Source: Leucaena leucocephala (Eukaryota > Streptophyta > Magnoliopsida > Fabales > Fabaceae). Taken from it: 64,000 nucleotides of DNA. Position 1 is the first letter of the stretch; the number at the start of each line of letters is the position of its first letter. The stretch is from the NCBI GenBank assembly GCA_037074615.1, contig CM073545.1:18742001-18806000 (forward strand), written 5' to 3'. The notes under the pieces were generated by a model. That model made no database searches. It saw nothing but the letters and a program-made list of their open reading frames with translations, and had not been told where the DNA came from. Shown piece by piece: positions 21,435 to 32,526 of this stretch. Both the position numbers and the translations under genes were made by a program.

Positions 21435-24400
21435 TTATTTATGGATGAAGAAGTGAAGAAGATATGCAGCTCTATTACGAATCTGCACGGCCAAAATTTA
21501 TTTCTATAATTAGACCATCAGCTCAGCAAATCATTGGTTAAAGATAAGAAACAGTTTGACTACAAACCTTTGGTGCATAGGAGCGCAGGTCTGTGCTGGA
21601 GATTAAACAAGAACAATTTTTAAGGTAACGACAGAACATCTCATAAAGTACTGGATTGTCCTCAAACACTGGGTTAGACAAGATCCATTTCTCCACCAAA
21701 ACTAAGTATATGTACATCTTAAAGAGATCACAACTCTTGTCTTTCAAATTAATTGCAGTTAGTGATCTGAGTATCTCCTCTCCACTGGTGACCTGAGAAA
21801 AAATGTAAATAGGTAATATCAATATCTACAGGAATTAGGACCAAATTTCAACACACTTGCGGAATTAATTTGCTAGTATCTATTGCAGCCTCGGACGTAT
21901 TCTGCATTTAGCCAGAAAAAGGCAAGTAACTTACACCATCAAAACAAGGAAGCAGACTTTCATAAGCAACAGCACTCCTAAGTTGTTTAGAGCGAGAGCT
22001 GACTTCTGAAATGCATTCAACAGCTTGAACGCAATTCAAATCCTTTGAGACTCTGCATATTATTAAAAAGACAATGAAAAAGAGCAAGACAAAAACAAGC
22101 ATAAATTAGACAATACGCATGATCAATACCAATCATACTCCAATAAGGAACTTGAAAATGTAATAAAACCCAGGATAATAAGAGTAGGAATTAAGCATCT
22201 GCTATACCAAAAAAAATCTTCTCAAAGCAAATTCTTGATTCTCAAATTCATATTACATCACCAATACAGAAAAACCGCCACCATCACAGACAGAACCACT
22301 AGCACTGGCTTCATCATGAATCTAACCCCAACAGACCAATTTTGCCTACATAATACTGCCGAGTGTGACTATTATTAACAGATCATTCAACTGCAGTGGT
22401 ACACAAGGATGCCCCATAAATTTACAGCAACAATCCCTTGTAACCCACCCAACACAGTATATGCTTTCCAAAGTCCGTAACAATACCCCAACAAGGCGGC
22501 TCATAACTCATCATTAGATAATTTATAAAGCATAAACTTGCAATTAAATTAAATTTATTAGATACTAGATACAATAGGAAATATCAGGCTGCCAAATGAA
22601 GAGCGTCAATAAATGAGCGAGTTAGCAACCAAATATAAAGCAACAATATTCTTGAACTTTACTAGCATAGAACCCCAAAGAACTTAAAAAAGTCAATGAC
22701 CTGCGAGCAATAAATTTGGCTATATTTTCACAACTTGAACTCCACTCCTGGTCTGTGAAGTAATTGACAACTGCTTGCATGCAATCATTCAGAAGTATCA
22801 AGAGGCCTTGGAGCTGGCGATCCAAAAATAGACATATAATAACTTCAACTATCTCTTCAGCTTCTACAGCAGAGAATATAGCCTTTTGACTCCTGAAATG
22901 ACCACAAAGCCATGTGATTTTTTAGCATCACAACTTCCCCCAATTACTTTCTCATGTGGCATCAATAAGCAATGTTACAGATGCAACCAAGAAGTCAGGT
23001 GACATCCCATAAAAGAAATGATGTCACGCACATAAACTTCTTAAAGTCATTTATGATAACCTCTAAGTATGCTCCCTATTACTTACCTTATCAGACAACA
23101 AGCAGTTACAAATCTGACCCAAGCCCTGATATTTTGGGGTGGCCCTCCAGGACAAGAATCTAGAAGAGTTGAAAACTACCATTGTCAGAAGCCCAAAGTT
23201 AAATGCAGCACAATATTTGCAATTCCACATGACACACTACAGATGTACAACCACCTTTAAATCAAGCAAGATAGGCAAACAAAGTTGATTATTATCATTA
23301 AACTTGTCTATACTATCTACATTAACTGCCAATTAACCAGATCATTTGCTATCTTAGATGCCTTCTGCAATCAACAGCGCCAAAAGGTGTCACCTAGAAG
23401 AGTTGTATATCACCTAAGATCGACAAAACTAAAGTAATTCATACTTAACATTTTACCATGAATGTAGTCTAACTTTCAAAGTTGTGTCCTTGGATAAGCT
23501 AAAAACAAATTCAAGAGCTACCTGTATCCATAGTATCAGCACTTGATGAAAAGTTGAAGAGAAACCCATAGATGTCAAGAGCTCTTCTCAAATCTTTATA
23601 ATTGGGAAACCAATCGATCTTGACAGTTAATTGGCCATCCTAGTAAGGAATGATAATTAATCAAAACTATGCAAAAGTCATCCAAGAATAAGGAAAACAA
23701 GTGCTCTGGAATCTTTTTCATCAATGGTGTAAACATCCATTATCTGAGTAAATACATAAACAAGTTTACCTCTTTAGTGGATGAAAGAACTGCACACCAA
23801 AAATCACATGTACAAGTTTGCAGCTCTTCTATTGTTGAATATAACACTGAAAGAGAAGTGTTAAACAGCCATAAGATAACATTGTCCCTATGTATAAAAT
23901 CAATAAAATCACTATGTCATGCTTTTACTCGTATTGAAGGCCCAAGTAGCTACTGATTTTTCTACATGGCGACGCAAGAAAACCAATTTTGGAAGCCACC
24001 CATTGATTAATAAACCTTCAAGAAATATGTCTCCTGAAGGAATACAGAATGTTATATAAGTTAATGCTTAAGAAAGACTCAGGTAGCTACTGATTTTTCT
24101 ACATGTAACACAAGAAAACCAATTTTGTAGCCGTTTTGACAGATAAAGCGTCAGAGAAACCTTTCTCTGCGGCCAATTTCACTACAGAATTAAGCTTGTT
24201 GTTCACAAATGATTGTAAGAGGTTGCAGCTTTCAAGTTCAGAGAAATCCAGAGGAGGAAAGGCTTTCTGCAAGACATGGAAAAGAGGTTTAATTCATCAC
24301 AAATACGAAAACAACTTAAAAAATAAAGTAGTGAACCACATATAAGAAAGGAATGAGTTTTGACTCAGTTTGATGACCTGGTCTCCAAAAGCTGGCACTC

Positions 24401-25069
24401 CCCACTGGGAGATTTCTTCTTCACCGGCTAATTCATTCATCTACGCTAGATGGGACAGCAAGTCATCATAACAGACAAGGGCAGCTTAAAAATGCCAGCA
24501 AACTAGCAAAGTAGAAGCGAATAAGCGAAAAAATTATTATGCCTGCTTTTCGCATTTCTCAACAATCTTAGACAGCATAGCTTCATTGCCACATTCATCA
24601 TCATCCTCGTGGCGGTACTTCGGGGCTTTGGCCTTTTTGGACTGCTTCTCTTTAAGCTTATTTTGCTCTATGTAATGATCATTCAGAAGATCATCCAACC
24701 CAATAACCTTCTTCCTGGTCAGAATTCAAGCGTTAAAATCTTGCTACCGTAAAAACGACAAAGCAGAGATGATGGGACATTGCGTGCAACTTATCAAACC
24801 CACAACAAATGAATAACATCAAAGTTTTAATTTTTTAGTCAGTGAAGCGTAATAAGAAGACTCTAGCAATGAAGCCCTAATAAAGCAATTTCTTGATTAG
24901 CATAATGGTTCCTCGCGGGAAGGAAACTGGAAACTCCTGAAAACCAGTTTCAGCCAAAAGAGGGGGTAAAGGGCGTGGGGGGAGGACAAAACCTTTTCTT
25001 ATTGATGGATGGGACCTTGAGAAGCTGGTCTTCTCTCTCGAAATCCAGAAGATAGTCCATATCGATCAT
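21435..25069 (-). CDS. 457-aa nuclear-type protein, possible CANIN domain
   Basis: Twelve exons join in phase with no stop: 24993-25069, 24543-24714, 24378-24440, 24161-24266, 23929-24033, 23770-23846, 23522-23639, 23087-23159, 22701-22892, 21935-22052, 21568-21792, 21435-21482. The N-terminal third is acidic/basic (MDYLLDFEREDQLLKVPS; IGLDDLLNDHY; a KEKQSKKAKAPKYRHEDDD stretch). The rest is helical: DIFLEGLLINGWLPKLVFLR, LTVKIDWFPNYKDLRRALDI, GPPQNIRAWVRF, VIICLFLDRQLQGLLILL, CDLFKMYIYLVLVEKWIL. From memory this resembles plant proteins annotated with the CANIN (coiled-coil SMC6 and NSE5 interacting) domain, which would place it with SMC5/6 DNA repair; that is tentative. Start chosen at 25069 because a TATA box lies about 100 bases upstream; the frame stays open to 25207. 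Intron 2 has a GC donor. Confidence 0.7.
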
Positions 25070-25162
25070 TTGAGTCGAATAAAGACTGAATCTTTTAGGT
25101 TTTATAAAATCTTTCCTTCGGACGAGGAGCGCCAACCCGGTAAAGCACTTTAAAAACTGGCG

Positions 25163-25176
25163 GCCTTTTATATAGG
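25163..25176 (-). promoter_or_regulatory. TATA box of the 457-aa gene
   Basis: CCTATATAAAAGGCC on the minus strand is a near-consensus TATA box about 100 bases before the ATG at 25069. It argues against extending the protein upstream through the open frame to 25207. Confidence 0.6.
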
Positions 25177-25239
25177 ATACGAGTTCGGGTCCGGCCAACC
25201 CGTACAATTGCTTGCCGTTTATCTTTTTTGGCGGGGAAA

Positions 25240-25530
25240 TCTAGTCGTGTCCTCATATGATAGAATAGAGTATGTCTTATATAATTAAACTCTACATAAA
25301 TGTCAGAGACTGAATAAAATCATGTTCAAACTATGAACACCTTCATGGTTCATTGTGCTCACCGATGGCTATTTTACGTAAATTAGTAGTTACAGTCATC
25401 ATAAAGGGAAGCAAACTTATATTTAAGAATCTTTTGGAAGTTCCACTCATGTACGTCCTGCAAAAGCAAGTGACTTGGCCATCTTGAGGCACAGTTTACG
25501 GATGATAAGAAGAGTTGTTAAGAGAACAAT
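25240..25530. other. intergenic
   Basis: AT-rich upstream flank of the 457-aa gene with no feature recognised. Confidence 0.4.
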
Positions 25531-25546
25531 AACAGTTCAAACCTTT

Positions 25547-25710
25547 TTTTTTTATAGATCTCTCGGTGTCCCATCTTTCGAAGAGGACAGACTAATTCGG
25601 AGCGCCTCCCGGTCTAGAGGGACTTTCCAAAATTCGAGCCCATGCATAGTAGGTACGAGGCGCCTTGCCTCTCCCGTTTTCGACCAGCGGACCAAACCCT
25701 CCTGGGATTG
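25547..25710 (-). mobile_element. SINE, family B
   Basis: Flanked by a 15-base perfect duplication ACAGTTCAAACCTTT (25532-25546 and 25711-25725). The poly-T on the left shows that the element lies on the minus strand. Its 5' head reads GGGTTTGGTCCGCTGGTC (A-box-like), with a B-box-like GGGCTCGAATTTTGG further in. The sequence is unrelated to family A except for the general tRNA-type head. Confidence 0.8.
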
Positions 25711-25759
25711 ACAGTTCAAACCTTTAACTTGGAGAATGGTCATTTAAAAATACATGGGA

Positions 25760-26580
25760 ATTTATATTTTAATGAGAGGATCAACACTAATAAATCTTAT
25801 CCCACTATATAGAGTTGACTACATGAAATACATTATACTATTATATTCTATCAAAAATTAAATTATTAGATAAATTATTTATCACTCAATAATCTCACTA
25901 AACATTTGTTTCGGTCTTTCTCTATTTTTTTTTACCAAACTCCATATCGCCTGTATAGCTTTGATATATGTAACATGTACGCTTTTATTTTTCAGGGTTT
26001 TCCAAAATACAGCCCTTAGCACATAGTTGTAAGTTTTTTTAAGTCAATGAAAACCTTTTCCATTAACTCTATAAGCAAATAAATTGCATCTATTATGGAT
26101 CTTCCCGTATAAAACCAAATTAGTTATCAGAAATGCAAGTTTCAAATCTCAACTTTACTATATCATATTTTCCTACAATTTCATTAGATGACTCATAAAT
26201 TTTATCTTTTTGTAAGTTGAATAATTCTAAATATTCTCTCTATTCTTGTAAATAGAAATTAAAATGTTTTTCCTCTTGGGCATTTTGTTAGTATATATCG
26301 ATTTGTCATTCATGCTTTGTTTTGACGAATTAAAATTGGATGTGTTAATTAATTTGGAGAAATTTGCAGTACAATTATTTTTCTGAAGAAAAAATTACGG
26401 GGGGCCCACATAATCCATAGCGAGCTACTGAGGTAGGTTTAAGAAAACCTAGAGTACAGAAGACAGAAGTGCGTGGGCCTAACCCCAGAAACGTGAAGTA
26501 TTTGTCATAATGGCATCGAAAGCAGGCCGGCCCACAGTCAAAACCTTACTCGTGGCTCTCTTTCCCATAAAGAGACACAA
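25760..26580. other. intergenic, AT-rich, no gene seen
   Basis: No supported coding region, RNA gene or clear repeat boundary. Confidence 0.4.
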
Positions 26581-26584
26581 ATTT

Positions 26585-27056
26585 AGGGTATTTGGTAAGT
26601 TATCAAACCGCGGTTTTAAAAGGGCTTTTGGCCTAAACTTCGGTTTGGGGAAATTTTAAAACAAATAGACTTATTTGTCCATAAGTGCTTTTGGACAAAA
26701 CCATGGTTTAAAACCATGGTTTTGAATAAGCTATTTAAAATATATTTTTTAACAGTAAAAGCACTTATGGACTATCCAATTACTATATTACCCCTATTTT
26801 TTCTTACACCCTCTCTCCTCTTTTCCCTCTCTCCTCTCTCTTCTCTTTTCTCTAACTCCCTCCTCTCTTTTACTTTAAATCAAATCATCCCTTTTTTGGT
26901 AATTTACCACCATAAAAAGTCATTCTAAAAATAACTATCCAAACACCTATTTACTCAAAACCACTTTTTTTCCATAAACTCTTCTCCAAAAGTCCTTTTC
27001 CATAAGTTGTTCATAAGCCTTTTTTTCCATAAGCCCTTTTTCAAAATTCTATCATA
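26585..27056. mobile_element. MITE of the GTTTGG/purine-core family (copy 3, pyrimidine orientation)
   Basis: It closely matches 29333-29839: AAACCGCGGTTTTAAAAGGGCTTTTGG, CAGTAAAAGCACTTATGGACTATCCAATTACTAT, a CTCTCTCC core, then GTCATTCTAAAAATAACTATCCAAACACCTATTTA and CATAAGTTGT. The core is the reverse complement of copies 1 and 2. The right terminus is eroded. Confidence 0.75.
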
Positions 27057-27059
27057 TCA

Positions 27060-29330
27060 TATGGGAAGTTAAATGAGCCCGCGTCTTACTGAATAATCTC
27101 TCAAACAGCAAATGCTCCTGTCTCGATGAAATCATAGCCGTCCTTTCAGTTGTGGCGGAACGCCAGGGCAGTTAGCTGACCACCCACCCAGCCTTTAATA
27201 CTTAACTCGGCTTGTGTGCCATCTTCTATACGCTAGTTTTTTTCGCCAGAAATCTTCTATAGATAAGTTGCACTTTTGTTTGTCGTCTCATGTGGTCTTC
27301 GCTCTTTACTATACAAGTTATCCAATATATAAGCAACAACGTGGGATAAAACATTTGTTGCTGATTATAAATTTTTATGAATATTTATATGTTTGCAAGA
27401 ATATATTTTACAATTATCCATTTTTTTATGTTACATTCCTCCTAATCTCTATTGTAATATATCTCTAAGAAGTAAGGATGCATGTTTGAGTGAACTTTAT
27501 CTGAAATTGTTGATTAACTATACCAAAATAAAAAGTTTTCATAGTTATATTACATTCTTCTAGTTAATGGCTATACATGAGAGTGATATTGGGAAAAAAA
27601 TTAACCAATACTCATCAAGTGATTTATAAATTACAATAAGGATCATTCATTCCTTTCTAGGGATAAGAAAAAAAAAAGTTCACCCATAAAATCATTTCCT
27701 AACATAGTACATGCCTAACCTCATCTACTTTATAGGTCCTTATTATAATACACTGACAAATGCTCTTAGTTAATACATGCTCTTTGTTTCTTATGATCCT
27801 GACCCAAACAATCTCCTCAGGATTGTCTTGAATTCCAGAAGGGAGGGAGTACTTGTTCGTGTATATAAAACTAGAAGAGACTGGCTCTGTTGAGAGTTTA
27901 TCGTTGTCTCGTTGATGGAGGCAGATTACAGAGGGCCAGGCTGGTGTTTTTCTTACAGAAGAATGAAACACCGAAAAATAATAATAAAGGACCCTATTTT
28001 GAGGACAGCATATATGCCTCAGCCATGAGCATCATATTCGCTAGGGAGGATTGACAAAGGGTGTTTTTGTCAGCAACGAAGACAGAAAGCGGAAAAGCAA
28101 GAAATGACTATCGTTGATAAGCGGAGATAATGCACACTGCACCAATGGAGCTGTGGAAGGTAGATATACTGCCAGGAGCACATGGGAACATGTTCCCAGA
28201 GCCAAAGCCAATTTAATTACAACAGTTCACCTTTTGATCCCCAGTTGTTGCAAAGATTCCATCTTTAGGGTCCCGTCGTGTCTTTGTCGAGGCATGTGCG
28301 GACCCAGCTCATGCCACCTCCTTCTCGGCTCCATTCCCATTTATTTACAGTCATGAGCAAATGTTGGCGCCTTTTACCACACATGCTCCCTCTCTTCACT
28401 CTCTAGTGTTGGCATGTGCCGTTTTCATCTACCATTTATGCCAAGTTTCAGGAATATCTACGAGATTTTTAAGTCATAAATCCATCAATAGAGCACTCCG
28501 AATATCACCTTCTCATCATCATAAGGCACATATCCAATGCATACCCACAGTTTTAAATATTTACAATATAATTATAATTGAAGTATTATATTTATGATAG
28601 AAAAAAATATTAGATAATGTAACCTAAGTTGTGTTCTTTTATTGTTTGCATGGTTTTACCGTGACTTTTGTATTCACAAGATCGTCACTAGCGCCACGAC
28701 ACTACAAATAATGATCCTATTCACTTCCCTCTGGTTACGAGCGGTGAAAACTGAAGACAGGCGAGGGTCCCACGGATCCCGCTTTTCCTTGTCCATCTGG
28801 ATCTCTCACATTATTATTAGATTGACGCCCAAAGAGTACCGCAATTATGGGTCCTTCCCTGGTGGTCCTCCTTTAAGGGGGTAAATTTAAAACCACAAGA
28901 GGACGGACAAAATTAATATCGTTTACAGCCTATTAAATCCAAATGTTAAAAAGTAGAATACTTGACAACGATATATAGATAAAGATTCGGTATAAACTTG
29001 ACGATACTAATGTGTACTTCAACCTGTTTATTTGTCCAGTAAAATTTTGATGGGGTCCTTTTTTCTGGCGTCGCAGTTAAAATGTTGGTTGGTGGAATTG
29101 TAAGTAGTATGGGTTAAAAGTTAAAACTGAAAAGGACATGTCTTTATCAAAGCGTACGTCTCGAAAGGTGGGGACACTGCAGCAGTCGTGCGATTAAAGA
29201 GTAGGGTCGTCCCCTCTTGTCCACAGCTAATAGGATCGAAGGGAATATAGATTTTTGTATCAGTAATAATATAGCCATGCTGGCACCGTGTGGGTAGGAG
29301 CGCGTCATCTAAGATAACGTTATTCTTACT
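27060..29330. other. intergenic, no gene seen
   Basis: No convincing gene. Frames at 27699-27971 (-), 28114-28356 (+) and 28642-28884 (+) have no domain, no neighbouring splice-compatible exons and mixed composition. Confidence 0.4.
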
Positions 29331-29332
29331 GT

Positions 29333-29839
29333 GGGCCTGTTTGGTTCCCCTGTAAACCGTGATTTTAAAAGGATTTTTAGCCCAAATCTCAGTTTAGGGA
29401 AATTTTAAAATAAACAGACTTATTTATCTATAAGTACTTTTGAACAAAACTATGGTTTTGAATAAGCTATTTAAAATAGCTTTTCCAACAGTAAAAGCAC
29501 TTATGGACTATCCAATTACTATCTTACCCCTACTTTTTCTTACACCCTCTCTCCTCTCTCCTACTTTTTCTTACACCCTCTCTCCTTTCTCCGTTCTTCC
29601 CTCTCTCCTCTCTCTTCTCTTTTCTCTAACTCCCTCATCTCTCTTACTTTAAATCAAATCATACCCTTTTTGGTAATTTACCACTATAAAAAGTCATTCT
29701 AAAAATAACTATCCAAACACCTATTTATTCAAAACCACTTTTTTTCCATAAACTCTTCTCCAAAAATCCTTTTCCATAAGTTGTCCATAAGCTCTTTTTT
29801 TTCATAAACCCTTTTTCAAAATCCTATCCAAATAGGCCC
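29333..29839. mobile_element. MITE of the GTTTGG/purine-core family (copy 4, best-preserved ends)
   Basis: Termini GGGCCTGTTTGG and CCAAATAGGCCC are inverted repeats, flanked on both sides by TGT. The interior matches copy 3 for most of its length. The core contains a tandem duplication of the block ending TTTTTCTTACACCCTCTCTCC (about 29529-29590), absent from copy 3. Confidence 0.85.
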
Positions 29840-32526
29840 TGTATAATTATACTGATTTCCTGTTTTCTTTAACATTTATCCGAATATGATCTGGTATAGT
29901 CAATCTTGGTGAGTTTAAGGATTCAGACTTGTCAACATAGACCACGACATCCCTTCAGCAATTAAACTGACTCTGGTGAATGCCATAGATGAACATATGG
30001 TGAATAAGGTGGTAAAACATTGTTAACCATTGCGGAGTGGCTGTTTGATTAGGTGGGAGAAGCTTCCTAAGTTGCCACCTTAAGCAGATAGGCCTGGATC
30101 CATTTTTATGAGGAGATGCTAATTCGGAGTGATGGTGGAGATTGGAAGTCTTGTCTAGCTAGAAATCATCAGAGACGATGAAAACAGTCGGTAATGGAAA
30201 TTATGAAAGGATGATTATATGTGAATCTGATGTGCATGGTGGGACCTTATTATTTTCAATCATTAGTTTTATCACTGGAACAAGGGCGCTGTTCCATTGC
30301 GGTGATCCAAATCTAATTAATGCCAGCAAGATTCACAATCTACTTTTGCCGGCTGTGTGGGTCGGCCACGCAATCTTACCGCCCCTGACCCAGCACCGTT
30401 TTATCTGTCCAATTATAATTATTGCTTTAAGATAAGATGCACATGAATACATGAAATTAGATATAAATAAACAAGTGTTTATGATGGCATCACAGGCGGA
30501 CGGATCATCCGGCTAAACTCGCTCCGTTTTGAATCCTGACCCTGCACAAACTCGGCCATTGCAATTGATGCAATCCCATTTGGCGGGAAAAACACTTGGT
30601 GCTATCCAGGCATGCTCATCCACTCACAGTAGAAAATACAGTGTTCAGTCACTGTGCCGTGTAAGAGAGATATTAACTAAAAGGAAATGAATCCCACTTG
30701 TTTTCCCTTTTCTTCTCTTTTTCCCTGGGACTTGTGCTTTTTTTAATCTTAAAAGACTTTAGGTTTACAATTTTTTTTGTCTAAGCCTCCGAATATGATA
30801 CTTTTGATATCATATTAAATTTTGATAAAGATATATAAGAAGGTTATATTTCTATCAAATTGATTAAAATCAATTTAATAATTTTTTTATATTATATTGT
30901 ATCTTTAATTATATATTTAATCAATTAACATGGGATTTCTTCTTCTTTATATTATAATAGTGCGGACAAGAATAAGGCATAGTGTGATAGGAGTGGTGAG
31001 AGAAGCAGAGTGGCGAGTGTGGTTGTTCCAGACCAATTAAAGTGGCTATTTAATTAGGAACTTTACAAAAATGATGAGTGTGAAGTCCCCCCATGTCGAT
31101 AATTTAATGTTCACTCTTCCGTTCAAACTTTTCGTGTTCTCCTCCTTCCATTTATAATTACTACAATAATACCATCCATTCACTTTTCAAATTCTCATCC
31201 CATGTCTCCACCCACGCTACTTCTAGTTAATTTAATCAAATATGGGTTGCCAACTAGTGATTAATTGTACCCAATCCTCTTATCCCATAACCCAACATTA
31301 ATTAATCCATGAGAGAGACGCTGGGAAGATTAAATAAATGGATTGGTAATTAAAACCACTGCGGAGCATCATGTGCTCTGAAACCAGCTGTTGATGTGCG
31401 TTTTCTTCGTCAATATATCCTATTCTCATATCGCTGCTTGGCACATTCATCGCCCCGACCAAAATGTGCCCCCTATTCACCCCCCCCCCCATTTTTATGC
31501 CAAATTACTCCAGTACCTTAAGAGGGGGGAAAAAACGGAAGTTAGTCAAAAACATAACTGAAAATTCGAGGATTATTCACATGAAACCAACAGCCCAGAA
31601 AGTATCAAACGTATGCTCGAATCCCAAAGTCCAGACTACTTCTTGGGAAAACATTTTATTTTCTAATCCTCGCAAAACCAAAAAAAATCTCACATCAAAC
31701 GCAAGCTCCTGAGATCCTCTTGAACAAAATGAGATGCCATTCAGCAGCTAATTAAATATGTATTGGTAAAAGTAATATACTTTATAAATCTTGGTTAGAG
31801 GCATTTGTATTTAATGAAGATATTTCGCATTATATAACTTATGAAACGAAGAGCTATGTTTAGCTGTGGGTTCCCTTACATACGAAAAGAAGAGTCGTGT
31901 TTATGCTTTATTTTTTGGTCCCAACAAATGCATTATTCCATTAACTAGAATTAGAATTATAGATTATAATTGTTTAATAATTTGGGAAAATGATTTGAAA
32001 AGGGACAAAAGACAAGGGAACAACGGGGGCAATTGATTTGAGGGGGTTAAAAAGGACAAACTCTGAGAGGACTGAAAAGCAAAGGCATAGTAAATCGAGA
32101 GCCCCGCCGAAGTCCATTCTGATCCATCGCCACGTGACTTCTGAAACTTGCCCTTCTTTCTCTCTATCTCTCTCTCCTCTTTGCACGACATTTTCTTCGC
32201 TTCTCTAAATCCCCCATTTTAAAATCCTCCTTCAATAATTGGCCAGCATTCCCCATTACTCTACCTCACCATCCCACCCTCTCTCAAATGCTTTCCCGAT
32301 TTCTGTTCCACTCCTCCTTCTTTCTTTAATGTTTTATTGCACAAAATACACTCTACTTGACTACTACCCCTTCTGTTTATTCTTCGGGCAAAAACGAAGT
32401 GCGAACAGACTCTTCCCTTCCCCCTTCACATTCCTTTCAATCCGAAGCTCTCCCTCAACTACTCCTACTTCCACACCTTTCTCACCTTTCACATTCCCTG
32501 CCGTTTTCCTCTGATCTTTAAATGGA
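29840..32526. other. intergenic and upstream region of the FRA8-like gene
   Basis: No supported gene. A C11 run lies at about 31481-31491. The last 350 bases (from about 32170) are pyrimidine-rich and probably form the FRA8-like promoter and 5' UTR. Confidence 0.4.

Noticed and set aside
25070..25207. N-terminal extension of the 457-aa protein
   Set aside because: The frame is open but includes a strong TATA box, so it is promoter and 5' UTR.
26716..26928. Open frame, also repeated at 29440-29652
   Set aside because: Both lie inside copies of the same MITE; their similarity reflects the repeat, not a gene family.
28114..28884. Cluster of 78-80-codon frames
   Set aside because: They are in different frames without usable splice sites and show no recognisable protein pattern.
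30178..30435. 85-codon frame
   Set aside because: No domain or conserved pattern; isolated in transposon-rich spacer.
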